A stretch of 64,000 bases of DNA from CF-162 sp963667205 (GTDB lineage: Bacteria; Chloroflexota; Dehalococcoidia; SM23-28-2; RBG-16-64-32), in assembly GCA_963667205.1 (NCBI GenBank), contig OY762959.1, positions 2,170,001 through 2,234,000 of the forward strand. The letters are read 5' to 3'. The translations under genes and the position numbers were made by a program. The stretch's first letter is position 1. Every line of letters starts with the position of its first letter. Below are positions 43,363 through 52,236 of the stretch, one piece after another. The notes beneath the pieces were generated by a model. The model searched no databases and had not been told where the DNA came from. It saw only the letters and a list, made by a program, of their open reading frames with translations.

Positions 43363-43791
43363 ATGAGTGCACAGGAGACGGCGGAATACACAGAGGCGAA
43401 GGTGGCCGGCGACATAATGACGCAGCCGGCGGTCGCGGCCTCGCGAACAACGACGGCGCGGGACATCGCGATCCAGATGTTCCTCGGTGGATTCAGCGGG
43501 ATGCCAGTGACCGAGCGTGACGGCACGATCATCGGCCTGGTCACGGAGTTCGACGTCATTCGCGCTGTCCAGGAGGGGAAGCAGGTGGCGACGACGGTGG
43601 CCGAGGCGATCATGACGCGGGGCGTGGTGATTGTGGACGTGGACCCCCCACTCCAGGAGGTCGTCGACGTGCTGGAGAAGGAGCGGTTCCTGCGCGTGCC
43701 GGTCACGGAGCGCGGGCGTCTGGTGGGCGTCGTGTCGCGGCCGGATATCCTGCGCTGGCTCATAGAGCCGAACTTCATGACGTTCGCCTGA
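43363..43791 (+). CDS. Two-CBS-domain protein
   Basis: 142 residues from ATG 43363, with AGGAG 8 bases upstream. Two CBS motifs in tandem: AGDIMTQPAVAASRTTTARDIAIQM ... IGLVTEFDVIRAV, then AEAIMTRGVVIVDVDPPLQEV ... VGVVSRPDILRWL. No other domain, so a stand-alone Bateman module that probably senses adenylates and acts on a partner. Its neighbour across an 86-base tail-to-tail gap is a protease with its own CBS pair. Confidence 0.88.
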   Translation: MSAQETAEYTEAKVAGDIMTQPAVAASRTTTARDIAIQMFLGGFSGMPVTERDGTIIGLVTEFDVIRAVQEGKQVATTVAEAIMTRGVVIVDVDPPLQEVVDVLEKERFLRVPVTERGRLVGVVSRPDILRWLIEPNFMTFA

Positions 43792-43877
43792 CGGCGGTGC
43801 GGACCGTCCTCAACTGGAGACGACGGACGCTTGATCGACGAGTGGGGACGCTCCCGGCCGATCAGGGCCCCGCGTGA

Positions 43878-45017
43878 TTAGTCCCGGATGCCGGCCAGTT
43901 CGGCCTTCACCTGGATGCGGCGGATAACGTCGGCGCGCGTGACGAAGCCGCGGAAGTCGGAGGCGTCGATTACTGGCAGTTGGTGCACGTCGTTCGCCAC
44001 CATCAGTTCAAGGGCGCCCATCAGTTCATCGTCGGGCGCGACCGTGTACAGCTGCTCCCGCGGCGTCATCGCGCGAAAGGCGCTCGTCGTGGCCCATTCG
44101 TCAGGCGGGATGCGCCGCAGGTCGCCCATCGAGATCAAGCCCAGGAGATTGCCTGCGACCACTACCGGCACGCAGCGCTGGCCCTTTCCCAGAATGTACT
44201 GGTTGACGAGCTCGCTCAGCGGAATGTCCGGCGGCACGCTCTCGAAGGTCATGTCGACGATGTCGCCGACTCTGGCGCCCTCCAGCGTGTTGCGATAGAG
44301 GAGCTGCTGGTAGGCCTGCTCCGAAGTGTTGCGCAGGAACCAGCCGATGACGATGAACCAGACGCCGCCGAGCCAGTTGCCGGCCAGCGCCGAGACGACG
44401 CCAAGCGCCATCAGGCCGAAGGCGATGATCGTCCCCACGCGGGCGGCCCAGCGGGTCGCCCGCAGCATGCTGCCGGTGCGCGCCCAGAGGGCGGCGCGCA
44501 GCACGCGACCGCCGTCCAGCGGGTATCCCGGCAGCATATTGAAGACGCCGACGGCGATATTGATGAACGCGAGGTAGGCGGCGATGGCGCCCGGAACGGT
44601 GTCGTCCAGGCCTTTGGCCCAGAAGCCGGCAGCGATAATAGCGGCGATGATGCCGAGCGCGAAGCTCATCAGCGGGCCGACGATCGCCATCTTGAACTCT
44701 TGGCCCGGGCTGTCCGGCTCCTGCGTCAGGGACGAGACGCCGCCGAAAATGAACAGTGTTATGCCGTGCACCGGCAGGCCCAGACGCCGCGCCACGAGCG
44801 AATGTGAGAGCTCGTGCAGCAGGATCGAGACGAAGAAGAGGACCGTCGTGATCCCGGAAGCCAGCCAGCGCTCGGTCGTGGACCAGTGGGAGTAGGAGTT
44901 GACCTCGTCGTAGAAGCCTTCAGCGAGCCACCAGAGGAGGAGGACGAAGATGGCGAACCAACTCCAGTGGATCCGGATATCGATGCCGAAGACGCGGCCG
45001 ATCTTGAGAGCTTCCAT
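43878..45017 (-). CDS. Site-2 protease (M50) with C-terminal CBS pair
   Basis: 379 residues. Membrane zinc protease: HELSH at 68-72 in the second span, and NMLPGYPLDGGRVLRA supplying the third zinc ligand. After six or so spans, residues about 245-370 form two CBS domains (VGDIVDMTFESVPPD, ISMGDLRRI, MTPREQLYTVAPDDELMGALELM, GFVTRADVIRRI). Cleaves transmembrane substrates, classically anti-sigma factors; the CBS pair suggests control by cellular energy state. The N-terminus starts in the cytoplasm with no PDZ domain. Confidence 0.9.
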   Translation of the reverse strand: MEALKIGRVFGIDIRIHWSWFAIFVLLLWWLAEGFYDEVNSYSHWSTTERWLASGITTVLFFVSILLHELSHSLVARRLGLPVHGITLFIFGGVSSLTQEPDSPGQEFKMAIVGPLMSFALGIIAAIIAAGFWAKGLDDTVPGAIAAYLAFINIAVGVFNMLPGYPLDGGRVLRAALWARTGSMLRATRWAARVGTIIAFGLMALGVVSALAGNWLGGVWFIVIGWFLRNTSEQAYQQLLYRNTLEGARVGDIVDMTFESVPPDIPLSELVNQYILGKGQRCVPVVVAGNLLGLISMGDLRRIPPDEWATTSAFRAMTPREQLYTVAPDDELMGALELMVANDVHQLPVIDASDFRGFVTRADVIRRIQVKAELAGIRD

Positions 45018-45135
45018 ACGAGTCCTTTGGGCTTCCTTGGCGTACCTCTATCGATAGGATAAACGCTTTCGAGCTCGCGCAGGAGCCGCTGGGCCGGCGC
45101 TATGGCCGGTAAATGAGCGGTCGCTAGAATGCTCG

Positions 45136-45165
45136 TTGACAAAGTGCATCACCACTGCGTATAAG
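45136..45165 (+). promoter_or_regulatory. Promoter of the peptide-type ABC importer
   Basis: TTGACA (45136-45141), 18-bp spacer, TATAAG (45160-45165), about 70 bases before the ATG at 45237. Among the best matches to a housekeeping promoter in the window. Confidence 0.7.
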
Positions 45166-45236
45166 TTACGTACCCCTAATTAGAGAACGGTCGTACTTGC
45201 GCGCGCTGAGGATGCCCCGGGGAGGGAGCGGATCAG

Positions 45237-46964
45237 ATGGCAGAGCTGAACTACTGGCAGAAGTTGTCCCGCAAGCGAATGAGCCGGCGGGCGCTGCTCG
45301 GCACCGGCGCCACGACGGCGCTCGGTGGAGCAGCAGCGCTCGTGGTCGGCTGCGGCGGCGGCGCCGGCAGCGGCCCGCAAATCACGTCTGACCCGAACCG
45401 CACGCCCGGTCCAAGCGGCAGCATAACCTGGGGCCGCCCGGTCAATGTCGGCGGTATTGACCCGCACGTCGACCTCACCGGACTCGATATCACGACGCTA
45501 CTCTACAGCAGCCTCTACAGTTGGGCGCCGGGCGCCGAAGCCACGATCTTCAACAACCTGGCGACGAATCTAGAGATGCCGGAAGTGACGCACTTCATCT
45601 TCACGCTCAGGGGTGGCGTCAGAAACGCTCCGGCGGGAAGTGATTTCGACGGCGAAGGCATCGACTCCGAGGCCTGCAAGGAAAGTTTCGTTCGCCGTGG
45701 CACGTCGCTCACGGCGATAGATAAGCGCTTCCCCCGGAAGATCGCCGGCAGCACCGACCCGAATATGCTTCGCCCGGCCTTGCAGACGCCGGACAAGCAC
45801 ACGTTCAGCTTTAACATGGCCGAGCCGTTCGTCCCGGCCGTCCGGGAGATGGCAAACGCGACGTACGCAATAATGTCGCCGGGTATAGTCGAGGACGCGC
45901 CTCGTCTGCAGTTGGGCCAGAACGCCTTCGGCAGCGGACCCTTCATGCTGGAGGAGTTCATCGGCAACGAGCGGATTGTACTCAAGCATAACCCCGACTA
46001 CTTCATTCCGAACCGACCGTTCCTCGATGGGCTGACGTATGTGGTCATCACAGACAACTCGTCACTCCTGGCGGCGTTCAAGAACGGCCAGCACGACGTC
46101 AGTGGCGCCGTTCTCGTCAAAGAGGACTTCGACGAGTTCTCCGCCGATCCGTCGATCTCCGTCGCCAGAGCGCCGAGCCTCTTCTACCCGGTCATCCACC
46201 TCAATTTTCGCTGGGAGCCGTTCGACGACATCCGGGTTCGCGAGGCGCTCAACATTTCGATCAACCGTGACCGCATCATCGAGCTGGCGCAGTCGGGTGA
46301 GGGGCAGTACGGTGGCCCGATCCAGTGGCCGCAGGTGAAGTGGGCGCTGCCCGAGGCGCAACTGACGTCGTTCTATAAACGGGACCTGGCGAAGGCCAAG
46401 CAGTCGATGGAAGCGGCGGGCTACGGCGATGGCATCAGCGACGTGCTTCTCAAGACGCCGCGTCTGCCGGGCGTCAACTTTATCAACGACATCGCGAGGA
46501 TCATCGTGGACGGTTGGAAGGAGATCAACGTCAACGTCCAGATCGACGAGGTCGAATTGGGTGCGTACATCGGCTCGGTCCTGCTGCCCGGCAACTTCGA
46601 CATGACGTTCTTCCCCAACCTCCCGTACGACGAACCGGACCGCCCGCTTTCCTTTTACCACTCGCTGGGAGTGACCGGTACCGGCAACTGGACGGGGTAC
46701 TCAAACCCCGCTCTCGACAAGCTTATCGACGCCCAGTCGGCGGAGTTCGACGTCGAAGCGCGCCAGGCGATCATCACGGAGGCGCAAAACCTGATCCTGG
46801 ACGAGCACGGGCCCCAGCTGACGACGACGGGTGGCTGTCAGTACTCCGCCAACCAGGCGTACGTGCACTTCCCGTTCTTGAACTTTGGGTTCACGTCCGG
46901 CAACGACATACCTCAGGACGCCAACCCGTTCGGCGTCGATATCTGGACGGAGCTGACCACTTAG
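45237..46964 (+). CDS. Peptide/oligosaccharide-type ABC transporter substrate-binding lipoprotein
   Basis: 575 residues of the SBP family 5. The lead peptide has twin arginines at 17-18 (MSRRALLG) and a lipobox ending at Cys39 (VVGCGGG), so it is probably exported folded by Tat and lipid-anchored. Domain signatures include GSITWGRPVNVGGIDPH, GSGPFMLEEFIGNERIVLKHNPDYF, VREALNISINRDRIIE and NWTGYSNPALDKLIDAQ. Captures peptides, opines or sugars outside the membrane and delivers them to the two permeases that follow. Ligand unknown. Confidence 0.92.
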   Translation: MAELNYWQKLSRKRMSRRALLGTGATTALGGAAALVVGCGGGAGSGPQITSDPNRTPGPSGSITWGRPVNVGGIDPHVDLTGLDITTLLYSSLYSWAPGAEATIFNNLATNLEMPEVTHFIFTLRGGVRNAPAGSDFDGEGIDSEACKESFVRRGTSLTAIDKRFPRKIAGSTDPNMLRPALQTPDKHTFSFNMAEPFVPAVREMANATYAIMSPGIVEDAPRLQLGQNAFGSGPFMLEEFIGNERIVLKHNPDYFIPNRPFLDGLTYVVITDNSSLLAAFKNGQHDVSGAVLVKEDFDEFSADPSISVARAPSLFYPVIHLNFRWEPFDDIRVREALNISINRDRIIELAQSGEGQYGGPIQWPQVKWALPEAQLTSFYKRDLAKAKQSMEAAGYGDGISDVLLKTPRLPGVNFINDIARIIVDGWKEINVNVQIDEVELGAYIGSVLLPGNFDMTFFPNLPYDEPDRPLSFYHSLGVTGTGNWTGYSNPALDKLIDAQSAEFDVEARQAIITEAQNLILDEHGPQLTTTGGCQYSANQAYVHFPFLNFGFTSGNDIPQDANPFGVDIWTELTT

Positions 46965-46986
46965 GCCGGCGGCGCCCACAAAGGTC

Positions 46987-47985
46987 ATGCGCGAATACAT
47001 TATCCGGCGGCTGCTGCTGCTGATCCCGATCATGATCCTCGTGAGTTTCATGACTCACGCGACGTTCCGGGTCATCCCGGGAAGCGCGGCGCACTTGATC
47101 TGCCAGTTCCAGTGCACAGATGAGACTGTGGCGGCGATCGAGGCAGAGTTTGGGCTGGACGAGAGCTTCTTGCGGCAGTACGGGGAGTGGCTCGGCGTCT
47201 GGCCGGACGACGACGAGGGGAACAAGTTCTCCGGCGTCCTTCAGGGTGACCTGGGGGAGTCGTTCATCAACAGCGGACAGACCGTCACCGACAGACTAGT
47301 ACGGACTCTGCCAGTGACAGCCGAGTTGATGATCCTGTCGTTCATATTTGCCGTGGCCCCGGGCATACCGCCGGGCGTCTTATCGGCGATCAGGCCCGGC
47401 TCGATAGCTGACCTGGTCGTGAGGATGACGAGCGTTGCGTGGCTATCCGTTCCGAACTTCTACCTGGCGATCCTCGTGATCTCGTTCGGGTCGTCCTTGT
47501 TTGGCTGGTTACCACCTAACTTTGGCACCGGCAATGCGGTCAAGATATGGGAGGACCCTGCCCAGAACCTGGAGACGTTCTTCTTCCCGTCTCTCGTCCT
47601 CTCGTTAGGAATCGCCGCCGTGATCATGCGAATAACGCGCTCATCCATGCTCGAGGTGATGCGAAACGACTACGTGCGCACGGCGTGGTCAAAGGGCCTG
47701 AGGGAGAGGACCGTTGTCTGGCGGCACGCGCTCAAGAACGCGATGATCCCCGTCCTCACGATCATCGGCCTGCAGATCGGCGCGCTGATTGGTGGCTCGG
47801 TGCTGATCGAGTCCGTGTTCGCGCTCAACGGTATGGGCGCCTACTTGCTGTCGTCCGTAATTGGCCGCGACCTCCTCGTCGTGCAGAGTCTCGTGCTGAT
47901 CTTCGCCCTGGTATTCGTGCTGATCAACCTAATCGTGGACGTTAGCTACGCCTGGCTCGACCCCAGGATCAGGTATGGCGGCTAG
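46987..47985 (+). CDS. ABC importer permease, DppB/OppB type
   Basis: 332 residues, six spans. REYIIRRLLLLIPIMILVSF is the standard first helix; the EAA loop reads DYVRTAWSKGLRERTVVWRHALKNA, the contact for the ATPase. GDLGESFINSGQTV and LDPRIRYGG at the end match the family. Forms a heterodimer with the next gene product. Confidence 0.93.
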   Translation: MREYIIRRLLLLIPIMILVSFMTHATFRVIPGSAAHLICQFQCTDETVAAIEAEFGLDESFLRQYGEWLGVWPDDDEGNKFSGVLQGDLGESFINSGQTVTDRLVRTLPVTAELMILSFIFAVAPGIPPGVLSAIRPGSIADLVVRMTSVAWLSVPNFYLAILVISFGSSLFGWLPPNFGTGNAVKIWEDPAQNLETFFFPSLVLSLGIAAVIMRITRSSMLEVMRNDYVRTAWSKGLRERTVVWRHALKNAMIPVLTIIGLQIGALIGGSVLIESVFALNGMGAYLLSSVIGRDLLVVQSLVLIFALVFVLINLIVDVSYAWLDPRIRYGG

Positions 47986-47988
47986 GCG

Positions 47989-49011
47989 ATGGCGAAGGAA
48001 GTCGCTCTCGAACTCGACTCGCCGCTAACGCCGCCGAGTAGCGCCCCGCGCTGGCTTAAGATGCTGCGGCTGGCGCGTGCGCATCCGTTGGGCGTCTTCG
48101 GGCTCATCTGCATTCTGGTCATTGCGTTCTGCGCTCTCTTCGCTGACCTCATCGTGCCGTACGACCCGGAGGCCATTGTGACCGGTCCGGTTAAGGAAGG
48201 GCCTACACCATCGCACCCGTTTGGTGCCGAGCGACTGGGCTCAGACGTCTTCAGCCGGACGATCTTCGGCGCCCGCATCGCGATGCTGATCGGGGTTGTG
48301 TCGGTTTCGTTCGGTATGGTGTTGGGGAGCGCAACCGGTATCGCTTCCGGCTACTTCGGCGGTTTCGTCGACTCGGTGCTCCAGCGGATCGTCGACGCGC
48401 TGCTCGCTTTTCCGGCGGTCGTCCTGCTCCTGGCGATCATCGCCGTCATCGGCAACGATGACTCCGCCGTCCGCGGGTTCCTGAACGACAGCACGCCGAT
48501 ACCGGGAGGAAGGTGGTTGGGGATACCCAACTTCCTCGATGTCGTCGTCATCTCGCTGGCCATCGGCATCGCGATTGCGGTTGGTGCGGCGCGCGTGATT
48601 CGTGGCGCCGTGCTATCCCTCAAGGAGAACGTGTACATCGAGGCGGCAAGGGCGATGGGCGCGAGCGACTTGCGGATCATGGCGCGGCACGTCCTGCCGA
48701 ACGTGGCAGCGCTGATCGTGGTGCTGGGGACGGTCTTCCTGCCGATCTCCATCCTGGCCGAGGCGGCGATCAGTTTCCTGGGGGTCGGCCTGCCCGCCGG
48801 GACGCCGTCGTGGGGCTCTGACATGGGGAGCCTCTCCAACCGCGACGACGCGATCAACCGCGGTGTCTGGTGGGTCGTCTTCTTCCCGGGCCTCGCGCTG
48901 AGCCTCGTCGTCCTCGGCTTCAACCTCCTGGGCGACTCATTCCGCGACATCAGCGATCCGCGGCTGCGTGGCGGCAGCGGGCCGGGCAGCGCCAGCGGCA
49001 CCGGATTTTAG
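47989..49011 (+). CDS. ABC importer permease, DppC/OppC type
   Basis: 340 residues. Starts 3 bases after the partner permease. HPFGAERLGSDVFSRTIFGARIAM is the DppC signature, and NVYIEAARAMGASDLRIMARHVLPN the EAA loop. A 49-residue periplasmic-side insertion around DDSAVRGFLNDSTPIPGG is longer than in E. coli DppC. The C-terminus ends in a Gly/Ser tail. No DppD/DppF ATPase follows, so the energising subunits must be elsewhere. Confidence 0.93.
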   Translation: MAKEVALELDSPLTPPSSAPRWLKMLRLARAHPLGVFGLICILVIAFCALFADLIVPYDPEAIVTGPVKEGPTPSHPFGAERLGSDVFSRTIFGARIAMLIGVVSVSFGMVLGSATGIASGYFGGFVDSVLQRIVDALLAFPAVVLLLAIIAVIGNDDSAVRGFLNDSTPIPGGRWLGIPNFLDVVVISLAIGIAIAVGAARVIRGAVLSLKENVYIEAARAMGASDLRIMARHVLPNVAALIVVLGTVFLPISILAEAAISFLGVGLPAGTPSWGSDMGSLSNRDDAINRGVWWVVFFPGLALSLVVLGFNLLGDSFRDISDPRLRGGSGPGSASGTGF

Positions 49012-49086
49012 CCCGGCTTTCGGCGGCCTTCGTCTGCTGCTGTAATCCGTGCGAAATCATCTTTGCGGACCAAGGAGGATTCGATC

Positions 49087-49506
49087 ATGGCAGATATTGC
49101 AGCCCTTGCTCGTGAGTTTCTGGAGTGCTGGAACCGCCGGGATTGGGATGGCTTCCGCGGCAGCATGGCCGACGACTACAGCTACACGGGCGGCGACGGG
49201 CAGACGCACGACGGCCCGGATTCCGGCCTTGCCGTAGGCCAGATGTTCGCCACCGCCTTTCCTGATGGCAAGATCGACATCAGGCACGTCACGGTATCGG
49301 GTGACGCGGTAACCGTAGAGTTCACGGCGAGCGGTACCCACGGCGGCGACCTCATGGGAATGCCGCCGACGGGCAAGAAGATGTCGCTGCCCGTCTGCAC
49401 GAACCCGGTGTTCCGCGACGGCAAGATCAGCACTGAGCGCGAGTACATGGACATGATGCACTTGATGGTGCAGCTCGGCCTCGCGCCTGCGCCTGCAGCG
49501 GCCTAG
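49087..49506 (+). CDS. SnoaL-like polyketide-cyclase/ester-cyclase family protein
   Basis: 139 residues from ATG 49087, with AAGGAGGA 7 bases upstream. Cone-shaped NTF2-like fold: LAREFLECWNRRDWDGFRGSMADDYSY, then VTVEFTASGTHGGDLMGMPPTGKKMSLP, and DGKISTEREYMDMMHLMVQLG. Members range from cyclases to epoxide hydrolases and non-enzymes; no specific role can be assigned. Its TAG is shared with the stop of convergent trpB. Confidence 0.8.
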   Translation: MADIAALAREFLECWNRRDWDGFRGSMADDYSYTGGDGQTHDGPDSGLAVGQMFATAFPDGKIDIRHVTVSGDAVTVEFTASGTHGGDLMGMPPTGKKMSLPVCTNPVFRDGKISTEREYMDMMHLMVQLGLAPAPAAA

Positions 49507-50711
49507 CGCGACTCGTCCAGCGCCTCCCGCACGACGTCCATGTCCTTGTCGCCGCGGCCTGAGAGGTTGATGAGGACGATCTTCTCCGCGTCCAGCGTCT
49601 TCGCCAGGTTCGCGGCGTAGTAGATAGCGTGCGCCGACTCCAGCGCCGGGATGATCCCTTCCGTCTCGCAGAGGAGTGTGAAGCCTTCCAGCGCCTCGCG
49701 ATCGGTCACGGAGATGTACTCCGCGCGACCTGTGTCCTTGTAGAAGGAGTGCTCTGGGCCGACGCCGGGATAGTCCAGGCCGGCCGAGATCGAATGGGCC
49801 TCCATGACCTGGCCGTCGTCGTCCTGGAGGAGGTACGACATGGCGCCGTGGAGGACGCCCGGCCGGCCACTGGCGAGCGTCGCCGCGTGGTGGCCGCTGT
49901 TCAGCCCCTCGCCCGCCGCCTCAACGCCGACGAAGCGCACGTCTTCGTCACCGAAGAACGGGTGGAACAGGCCGATAGCGTTGGAGCCGCCGCCGACGCA
50001 GGCGACTGCGTAGTCGGGCAGCCGCCCTTCGGCTTCGAGCATCTGCCCACGGGACTCATCACCGATTACGGCCTGGAAGTCGCGCACGATCATCGGGTAC
50101 GGGTGCGGGCCGACGACGGAGCCGATGAGGTAGTGGGTGTTCTCGACGTTGGTAACCCAGTCGCGGATCGCTTCGTTGATCGCGTCCTTTAGGGTGCGCG
50201 ACCCGGAGGCGACCGGCCGGACCTCGGCGCCGAGGAGCTTCATGCGGAAGACGTTGAGCGCCTGCCTGCGGACGTCCTCTTCGCCCATGTAGACGACGCA
50301 CTCGAGGCCCAGCTTGGCGCAGACGGTGGCGGCGGCGACGCCATGCTGGCCGGCGCCCGTCTCGGCAACGACGCGCGGCTTGCCCATGCGCTTGACGAGG
50401 AGGCCCTGGCCGAGCGCGTTGTTGATCTTGTGCGCGCCGGTGTGCGCCAGGTCTTCTCGCTTGAGGTAGACCTTCGCACCGCCCAGATGCTCCGTCAGGC
50501 GGCCGGCGAAGTAGAGGGGCGTCGGCCGGCCGACGTAGTGGCGCAGGAGGTGGGCCAGCTCCTCCTCGAACGCCGGGTCGGCGCGCGCCGCGCGGTACTC
50601 GTCCTCGAGCTCGGCGACGGCGGCCATCAGCGTCTCCGGGATGTACTGGCCGCCGTACGGGCCGAAGCGGCCGCGCTCGTCGGGGCCGCCGGCGCTAGGC
50701 TGAGCGCACAT
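49503..50711 (-). CDS. trpB: Tryptophan synthase beta chain
   Basis: 402 residues from ATG 50711, chosen because AAGGAG is 7 bases upstream. GRFGPYGGQYIPETLM start, PLP Lys95 in HTGAHKINNALGQ, GAGQHGVAAATVCAKLG, and CVGGGSNAIGLFHPF for phosphate binding. Condenses indole and serine. Starts inside the last 17 bases of trpF. It is the last trp gene here; no trpA is seen downstream, where a convergent gene abuts. Confidence 0.96.
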   Translation of the reverse strand: MCAQPSAGGPDERGRFGPYGGQYIPETLMAAVAELEDEYRAARADPAFEEELAHLLRHYVGRPTPLYFAGRLTEHLGGAKVYLKREDLAHTGAHKINNALGQGLLVKRMGKPRVVAETGAGQHGVAAATVCAKLGLECVVYMGEEDVRRQALNVFRMKLLGAEVRPVASGSRTLKDAINEAIRDWVTNVENTHYLIGSVVGPHPYPMIVRDFQAVIGDESRGQMLEAEGRLPDYAVACVGGGSNAIGLFHPFFGDEDVRFVGVEAAGEGLNSGHHAATLASGRPGVLHGAMSYLLQDDDGQVMEAHSISAGLDYPGVGPEHSFYKDTGRAEYISVTDREALEGFTLLCETEGIIPALESAHAIYYAANLAKTLDAEKIVLINLSGRGDKDMDVVREALDESR

Positions 50712-51384
50712 CTCGCTGCTCCTTGGCGGAGGCGATGAAGGCACGGATCTTCGCCGGATCCTTGGCGCCGTCGGTCTCGACGCCGGAGGAGACGTCGACG
50801 GCCCACGGCTCGACCTCCCGCACGGCGTCGGCGACGTTCGCCGGCGTGAGCCCGCCCGCGAGCACGGTCGGCGTCTGGCGCGCGACCTCAGCGGCGACGT
50901 TCCAGTCCAGCGTGGTCCCGGTGCCGCCGTATGCCCCCTCCACGTACGGGTCGAGGAGGATGACCGCGCCGCCGTGGTAGTGAGTCATGAGCTCTTCGGC
51001 CGTCTCCTCCGGGCGCACCTTCATGCACTTGAAGATTGGCCTCCGGATGTGCTCGTTCAGCTCCCACGGTTCGGAGCCTGAGAGTTGCACGAGGTCGAGT
51101 CCGCAGCCGTTGGCGATGTCGTTGATCGTGTCTGCGTCCTGGTCGGCGAAGACACCGATGAGGAGCGGCCGCCGGCGACCGAGTGCCGCCTCGATCTCGG
51201 TCGCGCCGGCGTCGTCCGGGACGTGCTCGCGCTGGCCGAGGCTCTCGGCGATCCTCTGTGCCTGGCCGATCGTCACCTGGCGCCTCGAAGGCGCGAAGAC
51301 CATGCCGACGAAGTCGGCGCCGAACGCCGCCGCCGCGCGGGCGTTGACGGGGTTGGAGACGCCGCAGATCTTAACGAGAGTCAT
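50695..51384 (-). CDS. trpF: Phosphoribosylanthranilate isomerase
   Basis: 229 residues. KICGVSNPVNARAAAAFGADFVGMVFAPSRRQV carries the catalytic cysteine; LVQLSGSE, ILLDPYVEGAYGGTGTTLDW and VLAGGLTPANVADAV, VDVSSGVETDGAKD complete the barrel. An insertion of about 15 residues (REHVPDDAGATEIEAAL) lies in the helix 2 region. ATG is 36 bases after the trpC stop. Confidence 0.95.
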   Translation of the reverse strand: MTLVKICGVSNPVNARAAAAFGADFVGMVFAPSRRQVTIGQAQRIAESLGQREHVPDDAGATEIEAALGRRRPLLIGVFADQDADTINDIANGCGLDLVQLSGSEPWELNEHIRRPIFKCMKVRPEETAEELMTHYHGGAVILLDPYVEGAYGGTGTTLDWNVAAEVARQTPTVLAGGLTPANVADAVREVEPWAVDVSSGVETDGAKDPAKIRAFIASAKEQRDVRSA

Positions 51385-51420
51385 AGCAGTGAACCGTGGA
51401 CAGCGGGCAGTGGACAGTGC

Positions 51421-52215
51421 TCATCCCAGTAACTCCCTGATCTTGTCGGCGGGGTCGGGGGCGGTGACGACGCTCTCGCCGATGAGCACCGCGTCGACGC
51501 CGGCCCGCTCGAGGCGGATCATATCGTCTCGGGTGAAGACGCCGCTTTCGGCGACGATCGTGGCGTTGGGTGGGGCGAGCGGGCGCAGCCGCTCCGTCGT
51601 CGCGAGGTCGATGTCGAAGGTGCGGAGGTCGCGGTTGGTGATGCCGATGAGCGGGGCGTTGGTGACCGGCGCGCGGGCCAGCTCTCGCTCGTCGTGCACC
51701 TCGATCAGCGCGTCGAGGCCGAGCGCCGTCGCCGCCGCCAGCAGGTCGCGGAGGAGCGAGTCCTCGAGGACCGCGGCGATCAGCAGGACGGCGTCGGCGC
51801 CGTTCGCGCGCGCTTCGTAGACGTGGTACGGGTCGATCGTGAAGTCCTTGCGCAGGATCGGCGGGCCCTGCGGTAGCGCCTCGCGGACGGCCCGCATGTA
51901 GCCGAGGCTGCCCTGGAAGTGCTTCTCGTCCGTCAGTACGGAGATCGCAGCCGCGCCACCGTCGACGTAGCGACCAGCGAGCCAGGCCGGGTCGAAGTCG
52001 GCGCGCAGAAGGCCGCGCGAGGGAGACGCCTTCTTCGCCTCGGCGATGAGGCCGATCTTCGGGCCGCGCAGCGCCGCCGCGAAGCCTCGCGGAGCGGGCG
52101 CCGCTTCCGCCTGCCGGCGCATCTCCGCCGGCGACAGGCGCGACTGCGCCGCCGCCAGCTCCTCGCGCTTGTCGGCGACGATGCGGTCGAGGATCGTCTC
52201 CGTGTTCTGCGTCAT
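51421..52215 (-). CDS. trpC: Indole-3-glycerol-phosphate synthase
   Basis: 264 residues. ETILDRIVADKREELAA at the N-terminus, IAEAKKASPSRGLL (catalytic lysine and phosphate contacts), SVLTDEKHFQGSL, ILRKDFTIDPYHVYEARANGADAVLLIAA, IEVHDERELARA, IGITNRDLRTF and VAESGVFTRDD are the complete family set. Converts CdRP to indole-3-glycerol phosphate. Separated from trpD by 21 bases. Confidence 0.96.
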   Translation of the reverse strand: MTQNTETILDRIVADKREELAAAQSRLSPAEMRRQAEAAPAPRGFAAALRGPKIGLIAEAKKASPSRGLLRADFDPAWLAGRYVDGGAAAISVLTDEKHFQGSLGYMRAVREALPQGPPILRKDFTIDPYHVYEARANGADAVLLIAAVLEDSLLRDLLAAATALGLDALIEVHDERELARAPVTNAPLIGITNRDLRTFDIDLATTERLRPLAPPNATIVAESGVFTRDDMIRLERAGVDAVLIGESVVTAPDPADKIRELLG

Positions 52216-52236
52216 CTGCTTCTCGATTATCCCACG

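Noticed and set aside
43792..43877. A bidirectional terminator between the CBS gene and the site-2 protease
   Set aside because: Only 5-bp imperfect pairings and no T-run on either strand.
51385..51420. GTGGACAG-type short repeats between trpF and trpC
   Set aside because: Only two imperfect copies in a 36-base spacer; probably chance.
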